From contig NZ_JRAA01000001.1 of assembly GCF_000787395.1 (NCBI RefSeq), forward strand, positions 868,001 through 932,000: a DNA stretch of 64,000 nucleotides. Direction: 5' to 3'. Numbering within the stretch: the stretch's first letter is position 1; the number at the start of each line of letters is the position of its first letter. Both the position numbers and the translations under genes were made by a program. This DNA comes from Solemya velum gill symbiont. GTDB taxonomy: Bacteria > Pseudomonadota > Gammaproteobacteria > Chromatiales > Chromatiaceae. Under the pieces are notes generated by a model. It did not search any database. It was not told the origin of the DNA and worked only from the letters and a program-made list of their open reading frames with translations. Below, one piece after another: positions 53,273-64,000 of the stretch.

Positions 53273-56101
53273 ATGGAAACTATCCATATACAGGGTGCAC
53301 GCACCCACAATCTGAAGAACATTTCGCTGCAGCTCCCTCGTGACAAGCTGATTGTCATAACAGGTCTCTCCGGCTCCGGCAAATCTTCACTCGCCTTCGA
53401 CACGATTTATGCAGAGGGACAGCGCCGTTACGTCGAGTCACTGTCGGCCTATGCGCGCCAGTTCCTGTCGATGATGGAGAAGCCGGATATTGACCATATC
53501 GAGGGGCTTTCACCGGCAATCTCGATCGAGCAGAAAACCACCAGCCATAACCCACGCTCCACGGTCGGTACCATCACCGAAATTCACGACTACCTGCGAC
53601 TGCTGTTTGCACGTGCCGGAACACCCATGTGTCCGGATCACAAGTTGACCCTCGAGGCACAGACAGTCAGCCAGATGGTCGACCAGGTGCTGGCACTGCC
53701 TGAAGGTGACAAGCTGATGCTGCTGGCGCCAGTGATCTCCGAGCGCAAGGGTGAATACCACAAGCTGCTTGGTGAATTGCATGCGCAGGGCTTCCTGCGT
53801 GCACGCATCGATGGCGATATCTTCGAACTTGATGATCCACCCGAACTGGAGCTGCACAAGAAACACAGCATTGATGTTGTCATCGACCGCTTCAAGGTTC
53901 GTGATGACCTGCAGCAGCGTCTCGCCGAATCATTTGAAACTGCGCTCAACCTGGCTGGCGGCGTGGCCCACGTGGCGTGGATGGATGAACCGGAAAAGGA
54001 TGATCTCACCTTCTCCGCCAATTTTGCATGCCCCACCTGCGGCTACAGTATCGAGGAACTCGAGCCGCGCCTCTTCTCATTCAACAACCCGGTTGGCGCC
54101 TGTCCGACATGCGACGGTCTCGGCGTTGAGCAGTTTTTCGATCCGGGCAAGATCATCTCCAATGAAGAGTTGAGCCTCGCCGGCGGTGCTATCAGGGGCT
54201 GGGACAGGCGCAGCAGCTACTACTTCCAACTGCTGAGAGCAGTTGCTGACTGGGCCGGCTTTGATCTCGAAACACCCTGGAATGAACTCACCAGCAAGAA
54301 CCAGAAACTGGTGCTGCACGGTACGGCAGGCAAGCAGATCGCCTTTACCTGGCGAAACGAACGCGGTCGCTCGGTGACCAAGAAACAGCCGTTCGAGGGC
54401 ATCATCAACAACATCAAGCGGCGCTATCATGAAACCGAGTCCAACTCGGTTCGCGAGGAGCTCGCCAAGTTCGTCTCGACACAATCCTGTCCTGACTGTC
54501 ACGGTAGCCGTCTCAACACGGCGGCACGCAATGTCTTTGTTGGAGACCTTAGCCTGCCCGACATCACGGTGATGCCGATAGACCAGGCGCTTGATTTTGC
54601 TAAAAGCCTCAAATTACCCGGCAAAAGAGGTGAAATTGCGTCTAAAGTCATTAAAGAGATCGATCAGAGGCTATCTTTCCTGGTCAATGTCGGCCTCAAC
54701 TACTTGTCTCTAGACCGTAGTGCAGAGACACTTTCCGGTGGTGAAGCACAGCGCATTCGCCTCGCAAGCCAGATCGGTGCCGGCCTTGTCGGCGTCATGT
54801 ATGTACTCGACGAACCCTCAATCGGCCTGCACCAACGTGACAATGAACGCCTTCTAAATACCCTCAATTACCTGCGAGACCTTGGAAATACGGTTATCGT
54901 CGTCGAACATGACGAGGACGCCATACGTGCCGCCGACCATGTTCTCGATATCGGCCCCGGTGCCGGAGTGCACGGCGGGCAGATCGTCGCCCAGGGTACG
55001 GCTGATGAAATTGCGGCCACCGAGGAGTCACTCACCGGACAGTATCTCAGCGGAAAGAAATGCATCGAGGTACCATCTCAGCGCACTCCCATGGATCCGG
55101 AGCGCAAGCTCGTTATCAATGGGGCAACCGGCAACAATCTCAAGCGGGTCTCGCTGGAGATTCCTGTCGGCCTGCTGACCTGTGTTACCGGCGTCTCCGG
55201 TTCGGGCAAATCGACCCTGATCAATGACACCCTCTATCCACTCGCGGCAACTGAACTCAACAAAGCCACCACGCTGACTGCTGCCGCCCACGAAGAGATC
55301 GACGGACTGCAACATTTCGACAAGGTCGTTGATATCGACCAGAGCCCGATTGGTCGTACACCACGATCCAACCCGGCAACCTACACAGGCATTTTCACCC
55401 CGGTGCGTGAACTGTTTGCTGGCACACCCGAATCACGTGCCCGCGGTTACACACCGGGACGCTTCTCCTTTAACGTCAAGGGCGGACGTTGCGAAGCCTG
55501 CGCCGGTGACGGTGTCATCAAGGTAGAGATGCATTTCCTCCCCGACATGTACGTGCAGTGCGACACCTGCAAGGGCAAGCGTTACAACCGCGAGACCCTT
55601 GATATTCGATACAAGGGCAAGACCATCGACGAAGTACTCGCCATGACCATTGAGGAAGGCCTGGAGTTTTTCGACGCAGTGCCAGCCATCAAGCGCAAGC
55701 TGCAGACACTTATGGATGTCGGCCTTTCGTATATCCAGCTGGGCCAGAATGCAACAACCCTGTCGGGTGGCGAGGCACAGCGCGTCAAGCTCTCACGAGA
55801 ACTTTCCAAGCGCGATACCGGCAACACGCTCTACATTCTCGATGAGCCGACAACAGGACTGCACTTTCATGACGTCAAGCACCTGCTTGCCGTACTGCAC
55901 AGGCTGCGCGACCACGGCAATACCGTGGTTGTCATTGAGCACAACCTCGATGTCATCAAGACGGCCGACTGGATTGTTGATCTCGGACCCGAGGGCGGCA
56001 ACCTGGGCGGTGAAATTGTCGCTGCCGGCACGCCTGAGCAACTTGCACAGATGGCAGACAAATCACATACCGGCCACTTTATCGCCAGGATTCTTCAATG
56101 A
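53273..56101 (+). CDS. uvrA: UvrABC excinuclease subunit A
   Basis: A 942-residue damage-recognition ATPase of nucleotide excision repair. Two ABC modules are complete: [28 protein letters not shown] and [17 protein letters not shown], with signatures [16 protein letters not shown] and [15 protein letters not shown]. Zinc fingers are visible as [32 protein letters not shown] and [29 protein letters not shown]. It overlaps the RluA-family gene by 4 nt. The region before it should hold an SOS promoter, but no LexA box was confirmed. Confidence 0.98.
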   Translation: METIHIQGARTHNLKNISLQLPRDKLIVITGLSGSGKSSLAFDTIYAEGQRRYVESLSAYARQFLSMMEKPDIDHIEGLSPAISIEQKTTSHNPRSTVGTITEIHDYLRLLFARAGTPMCPDHKLTLEAQTVSQMVDQVLALPEGDKLMLLAPVISERKGEYHKLLGELHAQGFLRARIDGDIFELDDPPELELHKKHSIDVVIDRFKVRDDLQQRLAESFETALNLAGGVAHVAWMDEPEKDDLTFSANFACPTCGYSIEELEPRLFSFNNPVGACPTCDGLGVEQFFDPGKIISNEELSLAGGAIRGWDRRSSYYFQLLRAVADWAGFDLETPWNELTSKNQKLVLHGTAGKQIAFTWRNERGRSVTKKQPFEGIINNIKRRYHETESNSVREELAKFVSTQSCPDCHGSRLNTAARNVFVGDLSLPDITVMPIDQALDFAKSLKLPGKRGEIASKVIKEIDQRLSFLVNVGLNYLSLDRSAETLSGGEAQRIRLASQIGAGLVGVMYVLDEPSIGLHQRDNERLLNTLNYLRDLGNTVIVVEHDEDAIRAADHVLDIGPGAGVHGGQIVAQGTADEIAATEESLTGQYLSGKKCIEVPSQRTPMDPERKLVINGATGNNLKRVSLEIPVGLLTCVTGVSGSGKSTLINDTLYPLAATELNKATTLTAAAHEEIDGLQHFDKVVDIDQSPIGRTPRSNPATYTGIFTPVRELFAGTPESRARGYTPGRFSFNVKGGRCEACAGDGVIKVEMHFLPDMYVQCDTCKGKRYNRETLDIRYKGKTIDEVLAMTIEEGLEFFDAVPAIKRKLQTLMDVGLSYIQLGQNATTLSGGEAQRVKLSRELSKRDTGNTLYILDEPTTGLHFHDVKHLLAVLHRLRDHGNTVVVIEHNLDVIKTADWIVDLGPEGGNLGGEIVAAGTPEQLAQMADKSHTGHFIARILQ

Positions 56102-56955
56102 ATTCACCTGACAAGGCACCGGTAAAAATCGAAAAGCATATCCAGGTCGAGAGCAGTGAGGCAGATGCAGTCACGCTGCTTGCCGATGCCAGTGGCCTGT
56201 CAAAACAGGCGATCAAGAAAGTCATGGCAAGTGGTGCAGTCTGGCACACGCGTGGCAAGCAGACACATCGCATCCGGCGTGCAAAAAAAGCGCTCGTGGC
56301 GGGAGATGAACTACACCTCTACTATGACGAGGCCATCCTTGCACAACAGCCAGCACAAGCAGAATTGATTGCAGACGAGACCAGCTTCAGTATCTGGTTC
56401 AAACCTCGCGGCATGTTCAGCCAGGGATCAAAATGGGGTGACCACTGCAGCATCGATCGCCATGTCGAGACGCGTATGCAGCGCCCTGCCTTTATCGTCC
56501 ACCGTCTCGATCGACATGCCAGCGGATTGATGATCATTGCGCACAGTAAAAAAATTGCCGCCGCATTCGCGAAACTGTTCCGCGAGCGCAAAATCGACAA
56601 GCGTTACGAAGCGATCGTGAGTGGACGATTCCCCGAGATGCTAACGATGGATACCCCGGTCGATTACAAGGCCGCAGTCAGTCATGCGCGCCTTCTCAAC
56701 TATGATTCAGAAAGTGACAGATCACTGCTGGAGATTAATATCGAGACAGGCAGAAAACACCAGATCAGGCAGCATCTTGCAGAGGCCGGATTTCCGATCA
56801 TCGGGGATCGGCTCTATGGAAAGGCCGATGAAAAAGAGGGAGACCTGCAACTGCTTTCAAGTGCGCTCGCTTTTGCCTCACCTGCGGATGGTGAGTTCAA
56901 GAATTACAGAATCGCCCCGGGGGCGGGACTCCTACAACAACACCACACCCCGTAG
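56098..56955 (+). CDS. RluA-family pseudouridine synthase
   Basis: A 285-residue enzyme: an S4-like N-terminal part ([23 protein letters not shown]) then the catalytic domain with [27 protein letters not shown] (catalytic Asp in HRLDR), KRYEAIV and [27 protein letters not shown]. It isomerises uridines in rRNA or tRNA; the exact target cannot be told from motifs. It is coupled to uvrA by a 4-nt overlap. Confidence 0.93.
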   Translation: MNSPDKAPVKIEKHIQVESSEADAVTLLADASGLSKQAIKKVMASGAVWHTRGKQTHRIRRAKKALVAGDELHLYYDEAILAQQPAQAELIADETSFSIWFKPRGMFSQGSKWGDHCSIDRHVETRMQRPAFIVHRLDRHASGLMIIAHSKKIAAAFAKLFRERKIDKRYEAIVSGRFPEMLTMDTPVDYKAAVSHARLLNYDSESDRSLLEINIETGRKHQIRQHLAEAGFPIIGDRLYGKADEKEGDLQLLSSALAFASPADGEFKNYRIAPGAGLLQQHHTP

Positions 56956-56970
56956 GAACTGAGCCCTCAT

Positions 56971-56995
56971 GGCCGCCAGGATGGCGGCCGCTTTT
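56971..56995 (+). terminator. GC-rich terminator after the pseudouridine synthase
   Basis: GGCCGCC-AGGAT-GGCGGCC, a 7-bp stem, is followed by GCTTTT 16 nt after the stop. The 60-bp gap beyond it is empty. Confidence 0.65.
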
Positions 56996-57055
56996 GTGCG
57001 TCCCTGCACGGCAGAAATGCCATTTTTGCAGGAGCAATAATCGGCCCGCGATCCA

Positions 57056-57724
57056 TCAGAGCACGCCCTTCAATTCAACCATCGAATCAATCACAAGGTC
57101 AGGATCGTAGTTACGGATATCCTCACCGTGGTTGTAACCGTAGCTCATGCAGATGATTTGAAAACCTGCCGCACGTGCAGCCTTGATGTCACTGATTGAG
57201 TCTCCCAGCATCAATGCATTAGCGGGCTCAATGCCAAAAAACTCTGCGGCATGCAGCAAAGGCATGGGATCTGGTTTCTTCTTTGCCAGCGTGTCACCAC
57301 AAATAGTCACTTCGAAACGATCGGCAATTCCCAGGTCAGCCAGCAGAGGAAGAGTGAACTGCTCCGCCTTGTTGGTGACACAACCGAGACGGTAGCCCGC
57401 ACTCTTCATGTACTCGAGCCCCTCGGCAACACCGTCATAGAGGCTTGAGCGCTTCGAGGTGTTTTCGGCATAGAGATCGAGAAAGATCGGGTATGCTTTT
57501 TCAAAATCCTCATCCGCCGGCTCACCAACAAGACGGCCTACCAGCGCACGGCGCACAAGACGCTCAACACCGTTGCCGACCCAGTCACGCACCTTTTCGC
57601 TGCCGTGCGGGGGGCGTCCAATCTGCTGCATCATTTCGTCTACGCAGTAAGCCAGGTCAGGAACACTGTCGACCAGGGTGCCGTCGACATCGATGAGGAT
57701 CATTTCAGGTTTTGTAATTGCCAT
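57056..57724 (-). CDS. gph: Phosphoglycolate phosphatase
   Basis: A 222-residue HAD phosphatase removing 2-phosphoglycolate. HAD motif I LIDVDGTLVDSVPDLAYCVDEMM, motif II VTNK, motif III KKPDPMPLLHAAEFF and motif IV LMLGDSISDIKAARAAGF are all present, with the cap domain GNGVERLVRRAL. The rpe-gph order is classic. Confidence 0.95.
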   Translation of the reverse strand: MAITKPEMILIDVDGTLVDSVPDLAYCVDEMMQQIGRPPHGSEKVRDWVGNGVERLVRRALVGRLVGEPADEDFEKAYPIFLDLYAENTSKRSSLYDGVAEGLEYMKSAGYRLGCVTNKAEQFTLPLLADLGIADRFEVTICGDTLAKKKPDPMPLLHAAEFFGIEPANALMLGDSISDIKAARAAGFQIICMSYGYNHGEDIRNYDPDLVIDSMVELKGVL

Positions 57725-57747
57725 ATCAGATTCGCCATTTTGACGTG

Positions 57748-57777
57748 AAAAACAAAGCGCCCGCTATTGCGGGCGCT
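57748..57777 (-). terminator. Terminator between rpe and gph
   Basis: On the minus strand AGCGCCCGC-AATA-GCGGGCGCT is a 9-bp stem followed by TTGTTTTT. It follows rpe by 20 nt, so gph may be read at a lower level or from its own promoter. Confidence 0.75.
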
Positions 57778-57797
57778 GTACAGGATTAGCGTGCCTG

Positions 57798-58490
57798 TCA
57801 GACAGTCGCCATCGCGTCACGCATCTGCTTGATGATAGTGTCGTAACGGTTCGGATCTTCATCGTTACCAAAAGCAAAAAGACCGGAGCCGGAAACGAAG
57901 GTATCTGCACCAGCAGCCTTGATCTCGGCGATGTTGTCAACCTTGACGCCGCCATCGATTTCGAGACGGATATCACGGCCCGAATCATCAATCATCTTGC
58001 GTACGATGCGCAGCTTGTCGAGTGCTGACGGAATAAAGCTCTGGCCGCCGAAACCCGGGTTAACTGACATCAGCAGGATCATGTCGACCTTGTCCATCAC
58101 GTATTCAAGATGAGAGAGCGAAGTGCTCGGGTTGAATACGAGACCTGATTTACAGCCACTTTCCCGAATCAGTGAGAGCGAACGATCAACGTGCTCAGAC
58201 GCTTCCGGATGGAAAGTGATGTAGCTGGCACCCGCCTTGGCAAAATCGGGAATGATTCGATCAACCGGCTTGACCATCAGGTGCACATCAATAGGAGCGG
58301 TGATGCCATGATTACGCAGCGCGTCACACACCAGCGGGCCAATAGTCAGGTTAGGTACATAGTGGTTATCCATTACGTCGAAATGGATCACGTCGGCACC
58401 GGCGTTGAGTATATCGACACACTCGGGACCCAGCTTGGCGAAGTCTGCCGACAGGATCGACGGTGCAATAAAATCAGTTTGTCTGGCCAT
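57798..58490 (-). CDS. rpe: Ribulose-phosphate 3-epimerase
   Basis: A 230-residue TIM-barrel enzyme of the pentose phosphate pathway. It carries [60 protein letters not shown] and the phosphate-binding [11 protein letters not shown] and VSGSGLF. The catalytic aspartates (VMDNH, EIDGG) are in place. The 232-bp gap upstream ends the clcA-like region. Confidence 0.97.
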   Translation of the reverse strand: MARQTDFIAPSILSADFAKLGPECVDILNAGADVIHFDVMDNHYVPNLTIGPLVCDALRNHGITAPIDVHLMVKPVDRIIPDFAKAGASYITFHPEASEHVDRSLSLIRESGCKSGLVFNPSTSLSHLEYVMDKVDMILLMSVNPGFGGQSFIPSALDKLRIVRKMIDDSGRDIRLEIDGGVKVDNIAEIKAAGADTFVSGSGLFAFGNDEDPNRYDTIIKQMRDAMATV

Positions 58491-58638
58491 TTTCTTTTAT
58501 CTCCAGTTTTCTCATTCCACTCAAGAGCAGATAAATATTCAGCATGGCACTTTACCGTATGCAAAAAGCTGCTGAAACATCCCTAAAGGGGGGTATGCTG
58601 AAACAGCCCGGGGAAACTAACAAGCCATTGATTACAAT

Positions 58639-58661
58639 GGAGTTATCTGAGAAATAACTCC
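58639..58661 (+). repeat. Isolated hairpin upstream of rpe
   Basis: GGAGTTAT-CTGAGAA-ATAACTCC is a perfect 8-bp stem within the 232-bp gap between rpe and the ClC gene. There is no T-run. A weaker stem (AGGC...GCCT, 58689-58702) next to an A-run may terminate the ClC transcript on the minus strand. Confidence 0.45.
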
Positions 58662-58722
58662 GTTTGAATGCAAAAAGGCACTGAAAAAAGGCGATCCTGC
58701 CTGAAAGATTGATCCAAAAAAC

Positions 58723-60465
58723 CTAGCGATAAGCAGATTCGATCATGTCACGCGTCAGAATGCCATAGATCCTTGGAACACCAGTCACACTGTCACTTTC
58801 CACGTAGAGCGCCTCGGCGACTTGTGTATCAAGTTTCTCCAGCGCTTCCTGCAGGGTCGCACGTGATGAGACAGCCGTGGCATCGAATCGCTGCCCGGGT
58901 ATATCGAGCAAATCAATAGTTGCTTCCTCCACCGGGTCGCTATTTGCCTCCTCCTTCTCACCAATAACACCGGCAAGATCAACTGCTCGCAGCAGAACTG
59001 CACTGCCATCATCCTTCTCCACCAGTAACCATACTGGTTTGTCTTGCAGTAACTGCTGCGCCTCGCCGACCTTGATCTGCTGACGCGTTCTACTGAAATC
59101 TGTCGACATGGCACTGACAACACCAAGACGTCGCAAAGCCTGTCGTACCGGGTTTTGATCGATGTCGAGCCCCGCCGCCTTCATCATGGTGATAAAAATC
59201 GACTCCTGACCGAATACTTCGCTCGCGGTCATGGAAGCAATCACGATCGCAAGCATGCCCGGCATGATAATTCCCGGCGCATGCGTCAGTTCCATCATTG
59301 CGGTCAACGCTGCAAGTGGCGCCTGCAAGGTGGCCCCCATCATGGCACCCATGCCAAGCAGCGGCAGGAATCCCGGCACCACATCCATACCGGCCGAAAC
59401 AGCAAGCGCTTCACAGGCAGCGCCCAGGGCAGCACCGATGAAAAGAGATGGCCCGATAATGCCACCGGGTATGCCCAGGCCAATCACGGCCGAGGTTGCA
59501 AGCAACTTGCCAAGCACCAGCAATAGCGCCAGCTGTAGCAGGGTCTCACCACCAAACAACTGGTTGACCGTGTCATAGCCAACACCCATGGTCTGCGGCA
59601 ACAGCCACGCGAACGGCAGCATGACGAAACCCGCGATCAACATGCGTTGCCACATCTCCAGTCGCTTGGCACGCCCTGCAACCAGCTTGACCAGCAGGAT
59701 CATCAGCGTTGCAAGCGCACCGGCAATCAGTCCGAGCAATATGACCATGGGCACATCTGTCAGCGACGTCAGCGACAGTGGTTGAATGGTAAAAGCAGGA
59801 GCATTTCCAAAGGCAGCAATCGAAACCAGGGTTGCACTTGCCGCGGCAAGAACGACTGGTATGAAGCTCGCAATCGTGTATTCCATCACCACAACTTCAA
59901 GGGCAAAAATCACCCCGGCCAGTGGTGTATTAAAAGAGGCGGCAATACCGGCGGCGGTTCCACAGGCAACCAGTGTACGAATACTGTTGTTGGGCAGCCG
60001 CAGCTTCTGCCCGAAGAGACTGCTGGCAGCAGCGCCCAGAAAGACGTGTGGACCCTCGCGCCCAACCGAGTGACCGCTGACGATAGCAATAGTAGCGCCA
60101 AAAAACTGCATCAGGAATCCACGCAGGCTGTGATGGCCCTGGTGATAATTCATGCGCTCGATGACACGAGCCACACCCAGTACGCGCACACCCTTGCCAA
60201 ACCTGACATAGAGGATTGCCAGTAAAACAGCACCAAGCAATGGCAGCACCAGGCGATACTGCAGCGACACCGCTTCGAAATCTTCTTCAGAACCTGAGGG
60301 CGACCAGAAAGCTGCCAACTCCTCAACCAACAGGCGGAAGGCGATAATCACCAGGCCTGAAAGAACGCCTGCAATGACAGCCAGCACGGCAAGATGCAAC
60401 AACGCATCATGTCTCGCCAGGCGCAGGCGCGCCTCTTCAGACTGTTTTTGCCACCATGGCGTCAT
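58723..60465 (-). CDS. ClC-family chloride channel/antiporter with CBS tail
   Basis: A 580-residue ClC protein. Ion-path motifs: SVGREGPHVFLGAAASSLFG (GREGP) and GLGIPGGIIGPSLFIGAALG. About 10-12 membrane helices fill residues 20-440. The C-terminal third is a cytoplasmic CBS-type pair. The gating glutamate is present in GREGPH. It moves chloride, possibly in exchange for protons. It is single, behind the phoU terminator. Confidence 0.93.
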   Translation of the reverse strand: MTPWWQKQSEEARLRLARHDALLHLAVLAVIAGVLSGLVIIAFRLLVEELAAFWSPSGSEEDFEAVSLQYRLVLPLLGAVLLAILYVRFGKGVRVLGVARVIERMNYHQGHHSLRGFLMQFFGATIAIVSGHSVGREGPHVFLGAAASSLFGQKLRLPNNSIRTLVACGTAAGIAASFNTPLAGVIFALEVVVMEYTIASFIPVVLAAASATLVSIAAFGNAPAFTIQPLSLTSLTDVPMVILLGLIAGALATLMILLVKLVAGRAKRLEMWQRMLIAGFVMLPFAWLLPQTMGVGYDTVNQLFGGETLLQLALLLVLGKLLATSAVIGLGIPGGIIGPSLFIGAALGAACEALAVSAGMDVVPGFLPLLGMGAMMGATLQAPLAALTAMMELTHAPGIIMPGMLAIVIASMTASEVFGQESIFITMMKAAGLDIDQNPVRQALRRLGVVSAMSTDFSRTRQQIKVGEAQQLLQDKPVWLLVEKDDGSAVLLRAVDLAGVIGEKEEANSDPVEEATIDLLDIPGQRFDATAVSSRATLQEALEKLDTQVAEALYVESDSVTGVPRIYGILTRDMIESAYR

Positions 60466-60518
60466 AGATTGGCCCGATTCTGTTGAGAGTCCTCATGATA
60501 TCACCAGCAAGAGGTGAC

Positions 60519-60553
60519 AAAAAAGAAAACCCCGGAAGCAAGGCAACCGGGGT
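60519..60553 (-). terminator. Terminator of the pst-phoU operon
   Basis: On the minus strand ACCCCGG-(11 nt)-CCGGGGT is followed by TTTCTTTTTT, 32 nt after the phoU stop. Confidence 0.8.
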
Positions 60554-60584
60554 GACTATTGATCAATAACTACTGACTGCCTGG

Positions 60585-61307
60585 TCAGTCGGTATGCATC
60601 TCCTGCAGAAGGCGTTCAGTTGTTTCGTGGCGAACATCCTTGCCCTTGATCATGTAAACCATGTAACGGGCGATATTCTTCGAGTGGCCACCAACACGTT
60701 CAAGTGCACGCAGTGCCAGGACGATATCAACTGCGTAACCAACACTGCGGGAGTCTTCCATGATGAATGTCGACAGGCGACGGATCGCTGAACGGAACTG
60801 GTCTATCAGGTCGAGGCCCATCTCAACCACTTCACCCGCACTATCAAGGTCACGGTTATCGAATGAGTCGATCGCTTTCTCGATCATCTCGTCAACATAA
60901 CGGCTCATCGTGTAGATATCGGAGAGCATGTGCTGATTCGGCGGATTGCGATCACCGTCATAGAACTGAATTGTCAAACGTGCCACACGCCGTGCCTGGT
61001 CACCGATACGTTCGAGATCGGAAACAATCTTTCCTGCCGTCATGATTTCGCGCAGATCCCTCGCCATTGGCTGGCGTTTTGCGATCACGCGAATGATCTC
61101 TTCATCGGCCTGCAAATCGAGCTTGTTGACCTCCATATCGCGCAGAATCACCTCGCGTGCCATTTCCACGTCTTCATTTTTGAGCGACGCAGCTGCGTCA
61201 TGAATCTGCAGGCGTACAAGCTTGGTGATACTGCGAATCAGGTGCCGCAGCTGATCAAGCTCCACGTTATAGGCACGTACTGTGTGCTGGTTACTCTGTT
61301 CGTTCAT
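60585..61307 (-). CDS. phoU: Phosphate signalling protein PhoU
   Basis: A 240-residue protein with two three-helix PhoU repeats (AYNVELDQLRHLIRSITKLVRLQIHDAAASL and the later MSRYVDEMIEKAIDSFDNRDLDSAGEVV). Metal-site segments KIVSDLERIGDQARRVAR and LRALERVGGHSKNIARYMVYMIKG are present. It damps PhoR/PhoB signalling when phosphate is plentiful. It is the last gene of the operon, 16 nt after pstB. Confidence 0.96.
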   Translation of the reverse strand: MNEQSNQHTVRAYNVELDQLRHLIRSITKLVRLQIHDAAASLKNEDVEMAREVILRDMEVNKLDLQADEEIIRVIAKRQPMARDLREIMTAGKIVSDLERIGDQARRVARLTIQFYDGDRNPPNQHMLSDIYTMSRYVDEMIEKAIDSFDNRDLDSAGEVVEMGLDLIDQFRSAIRRLSTFIMEDSRSVGYAVDIVLALRALERVGGHSKNIARYMVYMIKGKDVRHETTERLLQEMHTD

Positions 61308-61323
61308 TGACTCATCTCCTCGA

Positions 61324-62196
61324 TCAACCGAAACGGCCCGTTATATAGTCTTCTGTGAGTTTATGTTGCGGGTTAGTGAAAATGTCGTCGGTCTCACCCA
61401 CTTCGACAAGGTAGCCAAGATGAAAATAGGCCGTACGTTGCGACACACGTGCCGCCTGCTGCATTGAGTGAGTGACGATAGCAATGGTGTAGTTTTTACG
61501 TAACTCATCGATCAGCTCCTCTATTTTTGCCGTGGCAATTGGATCAAGCGCCGAACAGGGCTCATCCATCAGGATCACCTCGGGTGATACCGCAATGGCT
61601 CGCGCTATACAGAGACGCTGCTGCTGACCACCGGAGAGACCGGTTCCCGGGGTATCGAGACGATCTTTAACCTCGCCCCACAGACCGGCCTTGCGCAGAC
61701 TGGTCTCGACGACTTCATCCATGTCGGTCTTGCTCGCAGCCAAACCATGGATTCGCGGACCGTAGGCGACATTCTCGTAAATGGATTTGGGAAACGGATT
61801 GGGTTTCTGAAAAACCATACCGACACGGGCACGCAGCAACACCACGTCCATCTGCTTGTTGTAGATATCTTCCTCGTCTAGCTGGATATCTCCCTCCACA
61901 CGACAGATGTCGATTGTGTCATTCATGCGGTTAAGGCAACGCAAAAAGGTCGACTTACCGCAGCCCGAAGGACCGATCATCGACAGCACCTCGTTACGCC
62001 CGAGATCAACGCTGACATCGATGATCGCATGCTTCTCGGCATAAAAGACATCGACATTTTTCGCTGCCATACAAGGGTCATCGCTGGTTACCTTGCCGAC
62101 AGTACCATCGAAGCCTGACTTCTCAAAAGCGGCAAATTGATCCAACTCTTCCTCGGCCGGCAAGACAGCGGGCTCAACTGGTTTGTTCACATTCAT
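61324..62196 (-). CDS. pstB: Phosphate ABC transporter ATPase
   Basis: Start at [21 protein letters not shown] (62196), since the frame to 62268 overlaps pstA coding sequence. The 290-residue protein has an about 45-residue extension before the core, then Walker [20 protein letters not shown], signature [17 protein letters not shown] and Walker [23 protein letters not shown], all diagnostic of PstB. Confidence 0.96.
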   Translation of the reverse strand: MNVNKPVEPAVLPAEEELDQFAAFEKSGFDGTVGKVTSDDPCMAAKNVDVFYAEKHAIIDVSVDLGRNEVLSMIGPSGCGKSTFLRCLNRMNDTIDICRVEGDIQLDEEDIYNKQMDVVLLRARVGMVFQKPNPFPKSIYENVAYGPRIHGLAASKTDMDEVVETSLRKAGLWGEVKDRLDTPGTGLSGGQQQRLCIARAIAVSPEVILMDEPCSALDPIATAKIEELIDELRKNYTIAIVTHSMQQAARVSQRTAYFHLGYLVEVGETDDIFTNPQHKLTEDYITGRFG

Positions 62197-62221
62197 ATCC
62201 TCAATATCACGATATTGGTGC

Positions 62222-64000
62222 TTACCAACGGCGTTCAAATTTCTTGCGCAACAAGACTGCCAAAGCATTCATGGTGATCAGGAATACAAGCAGCACGATG
62301 ATTGCAGCAGATGTTCTTTCCACAAAGGCGCGTTCCGGGCTGTCAGCCCACAGGTAGATCTGTACTGGCAGCACGGTTGACGGGTCAAATGCACTGCCCG
62401 GAATATCGACGATGAAGGCAACCATGCCGATCATCAGCAGCGGTGCTGTTTCACCCAGCGCCTGTGCCATGCCAATAATGGAGCCGGTCAGCATGCCCGG
62501 CATAGCGAGTGGCAACACATGATGAAAAATTGTCTGCATGCGTGATGCACCCATACCCAGTGCCGCCTCGCGAATCGACGGCGGCACCGATTTGAGAGCA
62601 GCGCGACTGGCGATAATGATGGTCGGCAAGGTCATCAGTGTCAGCACCACGCCACCGACAACAGGTGCTGATCGCGGCATGCCGAAAAAGTTGATGAACA
62701 CGGCAAGGCCTAGCAGGCCAAATACAATCGATGGCACAGCCGCAAGGTTGTTGATGTTGACCTCGATGAGGTCACTCCACCTGTTCTTGGGCGCGAACTC
62801 CTCGAGATAAATGGCTGTAGCGACGCCGATCGGGAACGACAATAACAGGGTCACCACCAGGGTATAGAAAGAGCCCATCAGCGCACCGGCAATACCAGAC
62901 TGTTCAGGCTCACGTGAATCACCATGGGTAAAGAAAGGCACGTTGAACTTGCTCTCTATCATGCCTTTGCTCTTGAGGATTTCCGCCCAGGCAATCGACC
63001 TGTCAGAGAAGCGGCGATCCTGCTCTGGTGTCTGTATACTCAGGATTTCCCACTCCCCCGGCTGCAGTGGGGTTGTCTCTTTCAGGGCGACTAGAGATTC
63101 TCCATTGATGATATCAGCAGAGAGGCTGGCCACCTTGACAACACCGCCATGCATCTTGATCAAGAGGCTGGCAGATTCCGGAGTCTGTTGAAGTATGCCA
63201 TCAGGAATATCCAGTGTTGCCTGGATCGAAGCGACACGCTTCTCGAGTGCATCAATCTCGCTCTGCAGGGAAGCGATGCGTCCCTCGAGGTCTTGAATAA
63301 CCTCCGAGATTCGTTCAATTGACTTTACATGTCCGTAATTCGTTGCTTCGTCGAGGAGCTGTCTCTGGTTTTCGAGATCATCCTTGACGCTCTGCTGCCT
63401 TGACTTGACCCGGCTGATACGACGATCACCCTGTCGAATAACCTCTTCGGCACTGGCCCGGGCTATCTCTACCAGCCCGGTAAACTGGCCACGACTCTGA
63501 ATGAGAACCTTTCCATCCGTCACGGTGACAGTCGCTTCTGCATCAGGGGTGCGTTTTTCGACATCAGAGACATAGCCCTTCATGTACATGTCGACTTCGT
63601 CGTCGGCAAGCAACCACAGTGTTTTCGTCTGGCCGATCAGGGAGTGATCATTCACGACCATCGCCTGCAGGTCGTAACCAGCTCCACTGCTGACAATCCG
63701 GTAGAGTTTCCGCTTGATTTTGCGCCCCTTCACATCAGGGAACTGATCTCTCATCACTTTCTTGATCAGGCCACTATAGTTGGCACCGGCAATCACTTTC
63801 GGATCGCGGTCGCCCTTGGGATCGATCATTTCCTCGGAAAAGGTAATCGGCAATTCGATATAGGACTGGGTAAATGCCGAGTAGCCCTTCGAAATTATGT
63901 TGTAGAAGAGCAGGAATACGAACGCCAGGCCGATGAAGATAGCCGACAGCCCGATCAAGCGAAAATGACGCTCCTTGCGATAGCGCCTGGGCAGCGTTTT
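62222..64000 (-). CDS. pstA: Phosphate ABC transporter permease with long periplasmic insert (5' truncated by window edge)
   Basis: The frame stays open to the window end (reading [20 protein letters not shown]...), so the true start lies beyond 64000. It encodes at least 592 residues, about twice a standard PstA. After one N-terminal membrane helix comes a DUF3333-like periplasmic region of about 320 residues with a coiled coil ([55 protein letters not shown]). Then the normal PstA permease core follows ([78 protein letters not shown]-like). The pstS and pstC genes are presumably just outside the window. Confidence 0.94.
   Translation of the reverse strand, partial: KTLPRRYRKERHFRLIGLSAIFIGLAFVFLLFYNIISKGYSAFTQSYIELPITFSEEMIDPKGDRDPKVIAGANYSGLIKKVMRDQFPDVKGRKIKRKLYRIVSSGAGYDLQAMVVNDHSLIGQTKTLWLLADDEVDMYMKGYVSDVEKRTPDAEATVTVTDGKVLIQSRGQFTGLVEIARASAEEVIRQGDRRISRVKSRQQSVKDDLENQRQLLDEATNYGHVKSIERISEVIQDLEGRIASLQSEIDALEKRVASIQATLDIPDGILQQTPESASLLIKMHGGVVKVASLSADIINGESLVALKETTPLQPGEWEILSIQTPEQDRRFSDRSIAWAEILKSKGMIESKFNVPFFTHGDSREPEQSGIAGALMGSFYTLVVTLLLSFPIGVATAIYLEEFAPKNRWSDLIEVNINNLAAVPSIVFGLLGLAVFINFFGMPRSAPVVGGVVLTLMTLPTIIIASRAALKSVPPSIREAALGMGASRMQTIFHHVLPLAMPGMLTGSIIGMAQALGETAPLLMIGMVAFIVDIPGSAFDPSTVLPVQIYLWADSPERAFVERTSAAIIVLLVFLITMNALAVLLRKKFERRW

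Noticed and set aside
1-64000. tRNA, rRNA, CRISPR arrays and prophage genes
   Set aside because: Looked for on both strands by eye; no cloverleaf, rRNA block, regular spacer-repeat array or phage structural gene was found.

Overview
The window is a chromosomal segment of a gammaproteobacterium. The main evidence is gene order: dusB-fis-purH-purD, ybeY-corC-lnt, thiD-thiE-hemL, a divergent YajR-like MFS gene/uvrA next to ssb, rsmA, a LonA protease, glnE and pstA-pstB-phoU. Trimeric-porin, MlaC-like, apolipoprotein N-acyltransferase and murein-recycling (mpl) genes show a Gram-negative envelope. The species cannot be fixed from the sequence alone; the style is that of environmental lineages near Chromatiales/Thiotrichales, but this is an impression. 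No rRNA, tRNA, CRISPR array, integrase or complete insertion sequence was seen.

Layout. 1-5,500: the 3' part of glnE, a YcgL protein, two small unknown proteins and a secreted Pro/Gln-rich coiled-coil protein. 5,530-7,900: a CbiM-like membrane gene broken by an amber codon, then a c-di-GMP-I (GEMM) riboswitch leading into a porin. 8,000-10,900: Rieske and chalcone-isomerase-like genes, a Lys/Ala-tailed HU protein, a retropepsin-like protease, a 232-bp inverted-repeat element and an MlaC-like protein. 11,000-28,800: ordinary housekeeping core (tRNA modification, Fis, purines, methionine sulfoxide repair, ribosome maturation, lipoprotein acylation, polyphosphate, RNase D, murein recycling, prenyl-FMN, DedA/PAP2, tetrapyrrole and thiamine synthesis).

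28,860-36,120 is an AT-richer accessory stretch of small unrelated single genes (Sel1, short cation-efflux protein, SRPBCC, DUF6868, DoxX, HIT, Crp/Fnr regulator, VF530, GST, DUF1272). It holds two broken genes and three copies of a ~70-80 bp repeat between genes. Its most unusual gene encodes an 83-residue secreted peptide with three DGMxWPxGF motifs. That gene sits beside the Crp/Fnr regulator and is preceded by two TGTGA-N5-TCAC palindromes, one of them at about -41 of the predicted promoter.

36,170-48,000: rsmA-lon, an HD-like protein divergent from a two-domain glycosyltransferase, serine dehydratase with a tautomerase, a hydrolase-like/TlpA fusion, and an AraC/NmrA/DUF4345 group. 48,190-51,210 is a decaying MacB-type efflux system: the ATPase lacks four residues after its signature motif, the permease is frameshifted and internally deleted, and the adaptor is intact. 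51,300-64,000: ssb, MFS, uvrA, an RluA-family synthase, gph, rpe, a ClC channel, and the phoU-pstB-pstA end of a phosphate uptake operon that runs off the window.
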